A stretch of DNA of 64,000 bases from Paraclostridium ghonii (GCF_030815085.1 NZ_JAUSWG010000014.1); one strand, 5' to 3'. Positions 44,256 through 54,231 are shown, numbered from the stretch's first letter. Numbers and translations: made by a program. Notes: generated by a model from the letters alone, not told the origin.

Positions 44256-45350
44256 ATGAGTATAATAAATGAAATTATAATCTATATAATGGTAGCATTT
44301 ATGGTATTGGGTGCTATAGATAAGTGTATAGGCAATAAATTTGGTTTAGGTGAACAATTTGAAGAAGGTATTGTTGCTATGGGATCACTTGCAGTTGCAA
44401 TGGTTGGGGTTATATGCTTAGCACCAGTTTTAGCAAATGTATTAAGACCTGTAATAGTTCCAATATTTGATATGTTAGGGGCTGACCCAGCTATGTTTGC
44501 AGGTTCTATACTAGCAAATGATATGGGTGGAGCACCTCTTGCAATGGAACTTGCAAAAGATCCAAATGCAGGATTATTTGGAGGACTTATAGTTGGAGCT
44601 ATGATGGGACCAACTATAGTATTTATAATACCGGTAGCACTTGGAATAATTGATAAAGAAGATCAAAAATTCTTAGCAAGTGGAATTCTTGCAGGTATAA
44701 TAACTATACCTATAGGAGCATTTGTAGGAGGATTAGTTGCAGGGTTTGATGTAATGATGATAGTTAGAAACTTAATTCCTATAATAATATTTGCAGCAAT
44801 AATAGCTTTAGGATTATTAAAGTTTGAAAGTGCAATGATTAAAGGGTTTACTTACTTTGGTAAAGGCGTTGTTATAGTAATAACTCTAGGTCTTGCAGCA
44901 GCTATAGTTGAAGCTTTAACTGGAATTGTTGTAATACAGGGTATGAAACCTATTAGCGATGGAATAGAAATTGTTGGAGATATAGCTATAGTTTTAGCTG
45001 GTGCATTCCCACTAGTATTTGTTATAACTAAGGTATTTAACAAACCATTAATGGCTTTAGGTAAGATCTTAGGAATGAATGATATAGCTGCTGCTGGATT
45101 AGTGGCGAGTTTAGCCAACTGTATACCTATGTTTGGAATGATGAAAGATATGGATGATAGAGGGAAAATTATCAATGTAGCATTTTCAGTATCAGCAGCA
45201 TTTGTATTTGGAGATCATTTAGGATTTACTGCTGGATTTAATCCTGACATGATAGCTCCTATGATAGTAGCTAAGTTAGTAGGAGGAATTACTGCAGTTA
45301 TTTTAGCTATGGGATTAGCAAATAAGATGTTAAAAAAGGAGAATGCTTAA
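44256..45350 (+). CDS. eutH: Ethanolamine transporter EutH
   Basis: A 364-residue inner-membrane permease with about 10-11 helices, needed for ethanolamine uptake when it is scarce or protonated. Family blocks: LGEQFEEGIVAMGSLAVAMVGVICLAP, DPAMFAGSILANDMGGAPLAMELAKDP, MGPTIVFIIPVALGII and HLGFTAGFNPDMIAPMIVAKL. It starts two bases after the preceding stop, within the same run of genes. Confidence 0.96.
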   Translation: MSIINEIIIYIMVAFMVLGAIDKCIGNKFGLGEQFEEGIVAMGSLAVAMVGVICLAPVLANVLRPVIVPIFDMLGADPAMFAGSILANDMGGAPLAMELAKDPNAGLFGGLIVGAMMGPTIVFIIPVALGIIDKEDQKFLASGILAGIITIPIGAFVGGLVAGFDVMMIVRNLIPIIIFAAIIALGLLKFESAMIKGFTYFGKGVVIVITLGLAAAIVEALTGIVVIQGMKPISDGIEIVGDIAIVLAGAFPLVFVITKVFNKPLMALGKILGMNDIAAAGLVASLANCIPMFGMMKDMDDRGKIINVAFSVSAAFVFGDHLGFTAGFNPDMIAPMIVAKLVGGITAVILAMGLANKMLKKENA

Positions 45351-45351
45351 G

Positions 45352-45825
45352 ATGGATATCAAAAACTTAGATAAAGCAATGCTAGAACAATTAGTAAGAC
45401 AAATCATACAAGAAAAGATAAGTGGCAGTGAAAACAGTGTTGATTTTATAAGAGATAAAGATGAAAGTGGAGTAATCTCTATAAAATTACCAACTGTAAA
45501 AGTAGATGAGTCAAACAGATTAGACACAGGAAATCCAAGTGATGTAGTGTATACTAAAGATTTATTTACATTAGAAGAAAGTCCTAGATTAGGATGTGGG
45601 ATAATGGAGATGAAAGAAACTACATTTGACTGGACATTAAATTATGATGAAATAGATTATGTGATAGAAGGAACATTAGATATAATAATAAATGGAAAAA
45701 CAATATCAGCATCTGCAGGAGAAATAATATTAATTCCAAAAGGTAGTAGTATAAAATTCTCAGTTAAGGATTATGCTAGATTTATATATGTAACTTATCC
45801 TGCTGATTGGGCCTCACAAAATTAA
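45352..45825 (+). CDS. eutQ: Ethanolamine utilization cupin protein EutQ
   Basis: A 157-residue protein. Residues 1-20 (MDIKNLDKAMLEQLVRQIIQEKI) form a likely encapsulation helix; residues about 65-155 form the cupin barrel (GIMEMKETTFDWTLNYDEIDYVIEGTLDIIINGKTISASAGEIILIPKGSSIKFS). Enteric EutQ has acetate kinase activity in vitro. ATG at 45352 is ten bases from AAAGGAG, while ATG at 45343 is too close. It ends the eut locus and a long hairpin follows. Confidence 0.93.
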   Translation: MDIKNLDKAMLEQLVRQIIQEKISGSENSVDFIRDKDESGVISIKLPTVKVDESNRLDTGNPSDVVYTKDLFTLEESPRLGCGIMEMKETTFDWTLNYDEIDYVIEGTLDIIINGKTISASAGEIILIPKGSSIKFSVKDYARFIYVTYPADWASQN

Positions 45826-45849
45826 GATAGACTTGAAAATTTTGTAGTT

Positions 45850-45934
45850 GTGAAAGTGGTAATAGTAGTTTTGCGCCCAAAGCTGAAAGGATGCTTTAAA
45901 GGTAGCTAAAACTTCTATTACCACTTTCTCTATT
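45850..45934. repeat. Dispersed long-hairpin element, copy A, after eutQ
   Basis: An outer perfect 14-bp stem (GAAAGTGGTAATAG with CTATTACCACTTTC) encloses a core of the form AGTTTTGC...AAAGC-TGAAAGGAT-GCTTT-AAAGGTAGCTAAAACT. The core matches copies at 56235 and 59153, but paired bases differ together (AAAGC/GCTTT here, CAAGCT/AGCTTG there), which argues for selection on structure. It probably terminates the eut transcript. Confidence 0.75.
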
Positions 45935-45953
45935 TATTTTGAATTATAATTTT

Positions 45954-47183
45954 TTATTCTGCCATTTTCGTAACTGCTACATAAATTCTTGAGATAGCAT
46001 ACCAAGTAGCAAAATCAACATCTCCAGTTTGGTTCATTCTAAAAATTTCTTGGAACTTTATAACACTTTCTTGTGTTTTTGGACCATAAATTCCATCCAC
46101 ATCAACTTTAGGAAGAGCAGGGTATGCAATAGATATAGCATTTAATTGATTTTGAATAGTTATAACTGGTTCTCCGCTAGACCCAAGTGTTAGAGTATAT
46201 CCAGGGAATGAATAAGGAACACCTTCTATCATATCAGCACCTTGAAGACCTATATCTTGACCATAATAATATTTTAATATTTCATCAAATTTATAACCTT
46301 GATCTCCTAGATATTTACTTCCCCATTGACTCATTTTACCAGGACATTTAGTTTGTATTCCATCACAATATTGAGCTAAAAGTGGTTGTTTATTACCTTT
46401 TGGTCTTTGAATATAAACATTAAATATATTATCAACAACAACATTTATTGTATCAAATATATTTCTATTGTATATAAATTTGTGGTCATAAGCCGTAGAA
46501 GAGGTAATAGTAAAGTCAAATCCCATGTTTCTGTACCATTCAGTATAAACTCTATTTAAAGTAAAAGAAACTATAGCCACTACATTTGCATATATTGTTT
46601 GTGTTGGCCATGTAGCATAGATTTCAGAACTTGCAACATTTTTAATATAATCTCTAAATGGAATCCAATAATTGGGTGCGTTTTTGTCACTTGGAAGTCC
46701 ATCATGAACTATTATATATTCAGGAACAACAACATAAGGCAAAACAAAAGGTCCTTGTTTTAAATCATCCTCTAATATTTTAGGTGGATAATTTCCATAT
46801 AATACGTTATCACCTATTTTATATATTTTTTTGTTTGCAGTAAAAGGAGAAGTTCTTGAAAGTGAAATATTTTGAATAGCTTCTACAAGAGGAAGAATCT
46901 GAACTCCTTCTAATACAACGCTCTGGTAACCCTCTTTAGAAATAGTTAAGATATAAGTACTATAAGCCCTAGGTGAATTAGGAACTTGAGAGTACATAAA
47001 GTTTGGGGCATCTAATGATATCTTTTTTACCATTCCAGATATATTTGTGATGAGATTTTTGTAAATATATTTGCTTTTTTTACACCCTTCTTTAGGCATA
47101 GAACATATATTTATACAAACTCCTTCAATAGGGAAGTTAGTAGTCTCATCAGTTACTTTAATTGTTAATAACCCTTTATACAA
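45954..47183 (-). CDS. SpoIID-like protein with C-terminal peptidoglycan-binding domain
   Basis: A 409-residue protein with no evident signal peptide. Residues about 1-95 look like a carboxypeptidase-regulatory/transthyretin-like beta sandwich (GLLTIKVTDETTNFPIEGVCINI). Residues about 190-310 are SpoIID-like, ending in the hallmark CPGKMSQWGSKYLGDQGYKFDEILKYYYG. Residues about 335-400 are a PG_binding_1 domain (GSSGEPVITIQNQLNAI, DGIYGPKTQESVIKFQ). The start is TTG at 47183 behind an AGGGGGGGA ribosome binding site. Likely acts on cortex or cell wall, perhaps in sporulation or germination. Confidence 0.82.
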   Translation of the reverse strand: MYKGLLTIKVTDETTNFPIEGVCINICSMPKEGCKKSKYIYKNLITNISGMVKKISLDAPNFMYSQVPNSPRAYSTYILTISKEGYQSVVLEGVQILPLVEAIQNISLSRTSPFTANKKIYKIGDNVLYGNYPPKILEDDLKQGPFVLPYVVVPEYIIVHDGLPSDKNAPNYWIPFRDYIKNVASSEIYATWPTQTIYANVVAIVSFTLNRVYTEWYRNMGFDFTITSSTAYDHKFIYNRNIFDTINVVVDNIFNVYIQRPKGNKQPLLAQYCDGIQTKCPGKMSQWGSKYLGDQGYKFDEILKYYYGQDIGLQGADMIEGVPYSFPGYTLTLGSSGEPVITIQNQLNAISIAYPALPKVDVDGIYGPKTQESVIKFQEIFRMNQTGDVDFATWYAISRIYVAVTKMAE

Positions 47184-47389
47184 AAAAATCCCCCCCTAAA
47201 TAATCTATTAATTTATATGTATGAATAAAATATTTAAAGTGTACCATTTGTGTTATTAGATTAAATATATAATATAAAAATAATAAATTAAAAAATGTAA
47301 AAATTTTGAAAATAAGAAGGTAAAATAGTGTAAAGTGTAGAATTATTATACTTGAAGTACATTTAAGTAAGGGCAGGTAGATTTTTTAA

Positions 47390-49372
47390 ATGGGAAAAAA
47401 GCGGGGGGAAAAAATATATATTTTTATACTCATATATATTTTTATAATCTTTTTACAAGTAGTTAACAATAGAGTATATGCAAGTGAAATAAAAGACAGA
47501 GGATTTAATGTTTTAGTATTAAACTCATACAATCAAGGGCATCATTGGGAAGCGGCTATAATGGATGGTCTTAAATCATATGTAAAAGAAAATCCTGATA
47601 ATAAAATGAGCTTTAAAATAGAATATTTAGACTTTAGAAATAATTACAATGAAGAGTATATAGAGTCATTAAAACACATGTTAAATGAAAAGTACACAAA
47701 TGGAAGTATAGATGTTATATACACTGTAGATGATGAAGCTTACGAAGTATTTAATAAAGAAGTGTTAAATCCAAAAAGTAGCTTTTATAAAATTCCTTTA
47801 GTATTTAGCGGAATAGATAGCAAATTAGATGATACACATGAAGAAAAAAAATATATGACAGGGATATATCATAGAGATGACTGTTTAAGTTTAATGAATT
47901 TAGTATATTCATTAACACAACAAACTGAAAGTATAAATTTAATAGTTGAAGATTCTAAGTACGGGGATTCTGTAAAAGATGAGATCAACAAATTAATAGA
48001 TACATACTTAAACAATCAAATAGATATAAGATATATACAAAGTAATTATACTGAAGATATAATAAATCAATTAAAAAAAATAAAAAACAAGCCAGATACA
48101 ATAAATATTATAGCTGGGGAGTTTCAGCGCGAAAAATCAAGTAGTTATGTAGAACCCAAAGAGCTGATTGATGAAATAAAAAAATATAGTAGTGCGCCTA
48201 TATATTCAAATGATCAAACTTATTTAAATGCAGGAATTCTTGGAGGTCATATAGACATGGGTCAAGAACAGGCAAAGGTAATTTGTGATATGATAGTTAA
48301 AATAAAAAAGGGAGTACCTATTGAAAAAATTGAAAGTACTGTAGAGCCACCAGCTAAAGCATACGTTGATTATAAGAGTATATATGAATATGGTATAAAT
48401 CCTTTTGATGTAGGCACTAGTGTGAATATAATAAACAAAGCTCCATATGACGTATTAGCTCCAAGATGGATGAAATATTTATTACTAAGTATATTTGCAT
48501 TTTTTTTAGTATCTATAGTATTTATAGCTAAAGCAATTTCACGATATAGAAAAGATATTAAAGATCAATTAGAAGAAGAAGAGAAAGCTAGAGAACGTGA
48601 ACAGTTAAAGTCTGATTTTATAGTAAACTTAAGTCATGAGCTAAGAACACCTATAAATATAATATTAGGTACGACCAAATTATTGGAATACAATATATTT
48701 AAAGGAAGAATTGATGAAGAATATATGCTAGATAAATTAGAACATATTAATCAAAATTCATATAGGTTATTAAAGATATCAAATAACATAATTGATATGA
48801 CAAAAGCTGAATGTGGTATGCTTGGCTTAAATTTAGAAAATTGCAATATAGTTAGTATAATAGAAGATGTATTTGAATCGAGTCTTGAGTTTGCTAAAAT
48901 AAAAAATATAGGTATGATATTTGATCCAAAATATGAAGAAATAAGAACAGTTATAGATGTTTGCCAAATCCAAAGGGTTGTATTAAACCTTTTATCAAAT
49001 GCAATTAAATTTACAAATGAGAATGGATTAGTCTATCTATATATTTATAAAGAAGAAGAACAGGTTATTATAGAAGTAAAAGACAATGGAGTAGGAATAC
49101 CTAATAATAAACTAAATTATATATTTCAAAGATTCTACCAAGTAGACAATTTATATACTAGAAAAAATGAAGGAAGTGGAATAGGGCTTTGTATATCAAA
49201 AGAAATAGTAAAAATTCATGGTGGGAAAATAGAAATAGAAAGTGAACTAGAAGAAGGTTCATTATTTAGAGTTATTCTTCCTATAAAGATAGATGAAAAT
49301 TTACCTGAATATGATCCTAAAAATTATGTAGACACTAATAAAATTGTAAGCTTAGAAATGTCAGATATTTAA
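47390..49372 (+). CDS. Orphan sensor histidine kinase with periplasmic-binding-like sensor domain, second copy
   Basis: A 660-residue paralogue of the kinase at 14190. Signal anchor about 8-31; binding-protein-like sensor about 38-345 (FNVLVLNSYNQGHHW, DVIYTVDDEAYEVF, IPLVFSGID, LGGHIDMGQEQAK); transmembrane helix about 362-384; HisKA with His416 (LSHELRTPINIILG); HATPase with LLSNAIKFTN, DNGVGIP, GSGIGLCISKEI. The C terminus ends LEMSDI, close to LEFSDISF of the paralogue. No response regulator gene is adjacent. Known Spo0A kinases of clostridia are also orphans, so a sporulation-phosphorelay role is possible but unproven. Confidence 0.88.
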   Translation: MGKKRGEKIYIFILIYIFIIFLQVVNNRVYASEIKDRGFNVLVLNSYNQGHHWEAAIMDGLKSYVKENPDNKMSFKIEYLDFRNNYNEEYIESLKHMLNEKYTNGSIDVIYTVDDEAYEVFNKEVLNPKSSFYKIPLVFSGIDSKLDDTHEEKKYMTGIYHRDDCLSLMNLVYSLTQQTESINLIVEDSKYGDSVKDEINKLIDTYLNNQIDIRYIQSNYTEDIINQLKKIKNKPDTINIIAGEFQREKSSSYVEPKELIDEIKKYSSAPIYSNDQTYLNAGILGGHIDMGQEQAKVICDMIVKIKKGVPIEKIESTVEPPAKAYVDYKSIYEYGINPFDVGTSVNIINKAPYDVLAPRWMKYLLLSIFAFFLVSIVFIAKAISRYRKDIKDQLEEEEKAREREQLKSDFIVNLSHELRTPINIILGTTKLLEYNIFKGRIDEEYMLDKLEHINQNSYRLLKISNNIIDMTKAECGMLGLNLENCNIVSIIEDVFESSLEFAKIKNIGMIFDPKYEEIRTVIDVCQIQRVVLNLLSNAIKFTNENGLVYLYIYKEEEQVIIEVKDNGVGIPNNKLNYIFQRFYQVDNLYTRKNEGSGIGLCISKEIVKIHGGKIEIESELEEGSLFRVILPIKIDENLPEYDPKNYVDTNKIVSLEMSDI

Positions 49373-49401
49373 ATAAATATGGTAATACTTTTGAGTATTT
49401 T

Positions 49402-49436
49402 AAAGGGTTATGGATATATGCCATAACCCTTTATAT
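49402..49436. terminator. Bidirectional terminator between convergent genes
   Basis: AAAGGGTTATGG pairs with CCATAACCCTTT around loop ATATATG. A and T tracts flank it on the two sides. Confidence 0.85.
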
Positions 49437-49451
49437 ATTAAATTTGAATAT

Positions 49452-51320
49452 TTAATCATTTATTTTCATTATAAACTTAACTTTTCCATCCATATCCTTG
49501 TTAAGTCCAGAGAAGTTATTATAATCTTTAGATAGTTTGACTATTTCATCTTTTACATCTACTAAACCTTGTATGTCAGATAATTTAGTATTTCCTTCTT
49601 TATAGATTTTATCTAATCCCTCTTTCTTTAACTTATCAACACCTTTATATAATTCATTAGAACCTTTTGCTAAGTCATTAGTTCCTTTTAAAAGTTTACT
49701 TGAGTTATCGTTTAAAGTTTTAGTGCCCGTAGCTAAACTTTTGCTACCTTGAGCTAATTGATTAGTGCCTTTGCTTAGCTCATTTGTACCAGAAGCTAAT
49801 TTTTTACTACCATCTTCAAGTTTACTAGTAGCAGCAGATAATTGTTTTGAACTACCACTTAAAGTTGAACCAGCATTAACTAAGGATTTAAAATTAGAGT
49901 TAAAACTATTTGAGCCAGATTTTAAGTTTTCTAGACCTGAACTTAATTTATTAGCTCCACTTGCTGCACCACTAATTCCATTTTTTAAGCTGTTTAATCC
50001 ACCTCTTTGACCTTGAGCAACTTGGTTTAGAGAACCGGATAAACCTCTTAATTGATTAGCTAATTCTGGATTTGATTCGTCTAAAGCTCCTGCTATATTA
50101 TTTAAACCACCTGAAACCTGGTCTATATTGTTTGTAGAATCTATTAGACTATCTATTCCACCAGCTCCTTTAGAAAGACCTGAATTAAGTGCATTTGCAC
50201 CTTCACTAGCACTATTTATGCCATTATCAATAGCTGAATAAGCTTCATAAAGTTTACTTGTGTTTCCTACGAAAGAATCAACTCCGTTAGCAAATTTACC
50301 TTGAGATTCATTTAATTGACTAAGTCCACTGCTAACACTCTTTGCACCGCTATTTAAAGATGGAGCCGATTGATTTAATTTATCTATACCACTACTTAAA
50401 TCTTTAGAACCTTTATCTAGAGATTTCACTCCTTGGTCAAACTTAGCAAAATTAGAGTTTAATTCGTTATTTCCATCTGATAATTTTTTAGATCCATTTA
50501 ATAGATCATCTCCACCTTTTCTTAAGTCATTTAAAGATTTAGACAAGTCATCCAATGTAGAGTTTTTATCAATGCCCTTAAGTTCAGGAATTTTTGGAGT
50601 TGCCATTACCATTATATTTGGCATTTTAAATTTAGTAGTATTTCCTTCTATAACTAGAGTATCTTCTAATTCTAAATAATCTTCAATATCTTTACTTAAA
50701 TCGAGTGTTTCTTTTAAACCAGGGAAAGATGCAAATGTTACACTAGCATTTTTACCATCATCTAAAAGTTCTCCACTATTTATTTTAATATTTTTAAAAT
50801 TATCTCTTTCAAATAAAACTTCAGTAGCTGTTAAAAATGGGACATACATATCTCTGTTTTTACCGTTTATTTTACGTACTTTCTTTTCATTATTTTTAAG
50901 ATTGACAGTTATTTTGAATTTACCAGATTTTCCTTTAATATCTTTAGCACTAACTTTTTTCCCATCTAGTTCATATTGTACATCTACATCAATAGGTAGT
51001 TTCTTTGTACTATCTCCCTTATAATATAAATCTTCTTTGTTAACATTCCACTCAACAGAATCTCCATTTATAACAGGTTTTTCATCACCTTTTACATTTT
51101 TTATATTTTTAAGATTACTATTATCAGTGAATTTTCCAAGTTTTTCATCACTATTTATCCATGTAGAAACTATAGTTTTTTCAACATTTCCGTTGTCTTT
51201 TAAAATTCCATATACAGTTTCTTCTTTCTTTACATCTGCAAAACAAATTCCAGTATTTAAAAATAGCATAAGTGTAGTTAAAGTAGCTATTGAAGCCTTT
51301 GGTAAATTAATTCTTTTCAT
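49452..51320 (-). CDS. Secreted heptad-repeat protein (xxxLxxG type), MMPL partner
   Basis: A 622-residue exported protein. Signal peptide 1-28 (cleavage near CFA-D). Residues about 30-260 form a beta-rich N domain; residues about 265-570 are many degenerate heptads with Leu and Gly (KLSDGNNEL, GSKDLSSGIDKL, GTNELSKGTNQL), the TIGR03057 pattern found in YhgE/Pip-like proteins. Unlike those, no C-terminal membrane helix is visible. It starts two bases after the MMPL gene, so the two act together, probably as an extracellular extension of the exporter. Confidence 0.82.
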   Translation of the reverse strand: MKRINLPKASIATLTTLMLFLNTGICFADVKKEETVYGILKDNGNVEKTIVSTWINSDEKLGKFTDNSNLKNIKNVKGDEKPVINGDSVEWNVNKEDLYYKGDSTKKLPIDVDVQYELDGKKVSAKDIKGKSGKFKITVNLKNNEKKVRKINGKNRDMYVPFLTATEVLFERDNFKNIKINSGELLDDGKNASVTFASFPGLKETLDLSKDIEDYLELEDTLVIEGNTTKFKMPNIMVMATPKIPELKGIDKNSTLDDLSKSLNDLRKGGDDLLNGSKKLSDGNNELNSNFAKFDQGVKSLDKGSKDLSSGIDKLNQSAPSLNSGAKSVSSGLSQLNESQGKFANGVDSFVGNTSKLYEAYSAIDNGINSASEGANALNSGLSKGAGGIDSLIDSTNNIDQVSGGLNNIAGALDESNPELANQLRGLSGSLNQVAQGQRGGLNSLKNGISGAASGANKLSSGLENLKSGSNSFNSNFKSLVNAGSTLSGSSKQLSAATSKLEDGSKKLASGTNELSKGTNQLAQGSKSLATGTKTLNDNSSKLLKGTNDLAKGSNELYKGVDKLKKEGLDKIYKEGNTKLSDIQGLVDVKDEIVKLSKDYNNFSGLNKDMDGKVKFIMKIND

Positions 51321-51322
51321 CC

Positions 51323-53416
51323 TTATATTTCCCCCTTGTTTAAATTTTTAGGTTGAGAACTCGCAAATCCTTTACTAGTTTTTATAATAAATTTGTGGCA
51401 AACTAATAAAATTGCAGGAAGCATAAAAATGATTATAAACATACTTATGATAGCTCCTCTTGCCATAAGTGAACACAATGCACTTATCATTTCTAATTTA
51501 GAAATAAGTCCAACGCCTATTGTAGCTGAGAAAAATGATAAAGCACTTGTTACAATAGATCTCGCACTGCTTTGAATTGAAACTGTCATAGCTTCAAATT
51601 TATTATTATTTATAGCTAGCTCTTCTTTAAATCGAGAAGTTAAAAGTATAGCATAGTCAACAGTTGCACCAAGTTGAATAGTACCAATTACTATAGATGC
51701 AATAAAAGGTTCTACGGTACCCGTATAGTAAGGTATTCCTAAATTTATAAATATAGCAGACTGAATTGCTAAAACTAATAAAATAGGTAGAGAAAGTGAT
51801 TTAAATACTATAGCTATAATTACAAATATAGCTACTATAGATACTAAACTTACTTTCTTAAAGTCAGTATCAGCGATTTTTATAAGGTCATTAGTTAAAG
51901 GTGCTTCACCTCCAACAAGTCCATCTCTATCATATTTATGAACTATTTTGTTTAACTTGTCTATTTGAATACCCGCCTCATCAGTTGCAGCTCGATACTC
52001 TGAATTTACTATAAGCTGTTCGTATCCACCGGATTTAACAGAGCTTATTAAATCATTTGGAAGTATATCTTCAATTACAGCGGGGCCTATTATTTTTTCA
52101 ATTGCAACAACTGAATTTATTCCATCTAAATCTTCAATTTCCTTAATCATTTGATCAACTTTATAAGGTTCAACAGAATCTTTGACCAAAATAATATTTG
52201 TACTGTTCATTTTATACTCATCTTTTAATTTGTTTGTAGAAATAATAGATGGTAAATCATCAGGTAAAGATTCATCTAGATTGTAATAAACTTTTGCGTT
52301 TGATGAACCTATTATAGATGGTATAAACATTAGTAAAAATAAAACTACTAATACTTTGTAATGCTTAACAACTATTTTTGATGATTTTTTGAATGTAGGT
52401 AAAATTGGTCTATGTTTATATTTATGAATTTGCTTATCAAAGATTAGTATCAAAGCAGGAAGTATAGTTACAGTACATAAAACTCCCAATAAAACTCCTT
52501 TTGCCATAACTAAGCCCATATCCATACCAAGAGCTAGATCCATTGCACAAAGAGCTAAAAACCCAGCTATTGTAGTTAAAGAACTACCAAATACTGCTGT
52601 TGTTGTATTTGAAATAGCTATAGCCATAGCATCTATACGACTATCGTATTTTTCTCTTTCCTCATCATACCTATGAAGAAGGAATATGGAGTAGTCCATG
52701 GTAACTCCAAGCTGTAGGACTGCACTTAGAGCTTTTGTTAAATAAGAAATTTCGCCAAATATTATGTTGCTTCCAAAGTTATAGATTATCGCAAATCCTA
52801 TGCTAAGTAAAAATATAAATGGAGTAATATATGAATCCATAGTAAAGCTTAAAACTATCAATGTAAGTATTACAGCAACAATTACATATAGTGGAGTCTC
52901 TTTATCTGAAATGTCTTTAGTGTCTTTTATTATACTTGCCATACCACTTAAAAATGCTTGTTTTCCTGTAACTTCTCTTATTTCATCAACAGCATTTAGT
53001 GTTTTAAGAGCTGCAGAACCTTCTTCCAACTTAATAACCATAAGCGTTGAATTTTCGGTATACAATAAGTCTGTTACATCTTTTGGTAAAAGTTCTCTTG
53101 GTACTGATAAATCTACAACATCATCAACCCATAAAACGTCTTTTACACCTTCAACTTTAGTTAATTTTTCTTTTAGTTTAGATACATCTTTATCTTCCAT
53201 GTTTTCAACTATCAACATAGCTAAAGACCCACAATCAAATTGATCTTTTAATATCTTTTCTGCCTGAGTTGTTGATAAATTATCTGGTAAATAACTTAAG
53301 ATATCATAGTTTATATCTGTCTTTAAAAAACCAATTGCCGATGGAACTAATAAAAGTATAGCTACAACTAAAATCAACTTGCTTCTTTTAGCTATTTGTT
53401 TTGACAATCCCCTCAT
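51323..53416 (-). CDS. MMPL/RND-family exporter
   Basis: A 697-residue RND-superfamily membrane protein with about 12 helices in two repeats: one at the N terminus, five near 175-310, one near 350, then five near 525-680. Two extracytoplasmic loops of about 140 residues lie between. Helix 4-type motifs QLGVTMDYSIFLLHRYDEE and QLGATVDYAILLTSRFKEE contain the proton-relay Asp-Tyr typical of MMPL lipid or drug exporters. The adjacent TetR gene and an inverted repeat across its promoter indicate repression by that regulator. Confidence 0.9.
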   Translation of the reverse strand: MRGLSKQIAKRSKLILVVAILLLVPSAIGFLKTDINYDILSYLPDNLSTTQAEKILKDQFDCGSLAMLIVENMEDKDVSKLKEKLTKVEGVKDVLWVDDVVDLSVPRELLPKDVTDLLYTENSTLMVIKLEEGSAALKTLNAVDEIREVTGKQAFLSGMASIIKDTKDISDKETPLYVIVAVILTLIVLSFTMDSYITPFIFLLSIGFAIIYNFGSNIIFGEISYLTKALSAVLQLGVTMDYSIFLLHRYDEEREKYDSRIDAMAIAISNTTTAVFGSSLTTIAGFLALCAMDLALGMDMGLVMAKGVLLGVLCTVTILPALILIFDKQIHKYKHRPILPTFKKSSKIVVKHYKVLVVLFLLMFIPSIIGSSNAKVYYNLDESLPDDLPSIISTNKLKDEYKMNSTNIILVKDSVEPYKVDQMIKEIEDLDGINSVVAIEKIIGPAVIEDILPNDLISSVKSGGYEQLIVNSEYRAATDEAGIQIDKLNKIVHKYDRDGLVGGEAPLTNDLIKIADTDFKKVSLVSIVAIFVIIAIVFKSLSLPILLVLAIQSAIFINLGIPYYTGTVEPFIASIVIGTIQLGATVDYAILLTSRFKEELAINNNKFEAMTVSIQSSARSIVTSALSFFSATIGVGLISKLEMISALCSLMARGAIISMFIIIFMLPAILLVCHKFIIKTSKGFASSQPKNLNKGEI

Positions 53417-53473
53417 CTAAAGTTTACCCCCCTTTAAAATATTTAGGCATGCCCAAATTTGTTTACAAAATAA

Positions 53474-53503
53474 ATTGTATGAGTAGTACAACCTATATGT
53501 CAA
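53474..53503 (-). promoter_or_regulatory. MMPL promoter with TetR-type operator
   Basis: On the reverse strand TTGACA (53503-53498, inside the end of the TetR gene) and TACAAT (53479-53474) are 18 bp apart. The inverted repeat TTGTA-CTACTCA-TACAA (53475-53491) covers the spacer and the -10, an ideal position for a repressor. Confidence 0.6.
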
Positions 53504-54155
53504 GCACATTTATACTTTTTATTATTTCAGAAATTTTTATATTTTTAGTTTCTTCATTAGTTCTATAAAGAATATCATCCACTTTGTCATGATTTATATT
53601 TAAAAGTAAAAGTCTAGTTTTTATAGTGCTTTCAATAATCTCACCAAGTGTTAATGAAATATCATTTTTATAAAATCTACGTAAAAGTTCATCTTCTCCT
53701 GCAGAGCCTATTATTATACTTAAACCTATATCTTGCTCTTTAAAATTAAAATTTAGTTCTCTTAAATTAGATTTTAATATTTCACTTAATGTTTTAAGAT
53801 ATTCTTTTCTTACAGAATCTATTTCAGATGCTTCTATGTACACTCTAAATAAAGATTGGTTAGTTGCTATTGTTTTTATGTATATATATTGAGTTATAGC
53901 ATAGCTAAGTAGTGGGTCTATAGATTCACTACTTGATCTTTTTATGTGTGAATAGATTTTTTCAATAAGATTTTTATAAAGATACAAAACAATATCTTCT
54001 TTTTTCTTAAAATAATAGTATAAGTGTCCTCTTCCTAGATTACAAACTTGAGCTATTTGCCTTATTGTTGTATGTGTATATCCCTGCTCGATAAAAAGTT
54101 TAGATGCTTCTTTAATTATCGTATTTCTTATGTCATCTTTTTGTTCAAAATCCAT
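53493..54155 (-). CDS. TetR-family transcriptional regulator
   Basis: A 220-residue repressor. The N-terminal helix-turn-helix (about 10-56) reads IIKEASKLFIEQGYTHTTIRQIAQVCNLGRGHLYYYFKKKEDIVLYLY, the classic TetR pattern; the rest is a helical ligand-binding domain with no recognised ligand. ATG at 54155 has AAAGGGGTGG upstream; a GTG at 54164 lies within that site. It precedes the MMPL operon on the same strand and is divergent from htpG. Confidence 0.9.
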   Translation of the reverse strand: MDFEQKDDIRNTIIKEASKLFIEQGYTHTTIRQIAQVCNLGRGHLYYYFKKKEDIVLYLYKNLIEKIYSHIKRSSSESIDPLLSYAITQYIYIKTIATNQSLFRVYIEASEIDSVRKEYLKTLSEILKSNLRELNFNFKEQDIGLSIIIGSAGEDELLRRFYKNDISLTLGEIIESTIKTRLLLLNINHDKVDDILYRTNEETKNIKISEIIKSINVLDI

Positions 54156-54231
54156 ATTGTCCACCCCTTTAATTTTCTATATATTATCATTTTAGCAACA
54201 TTTTTTTATTTTGTAATCTATTTTTAAAAAA

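Noticed and set aside
49765..51351. Forward-strand frames opposite the heptad-repeat protein gene
   Set aside because: They are mirror frames of a repetitive gene, without ribosome binding sites or recognisable domains.
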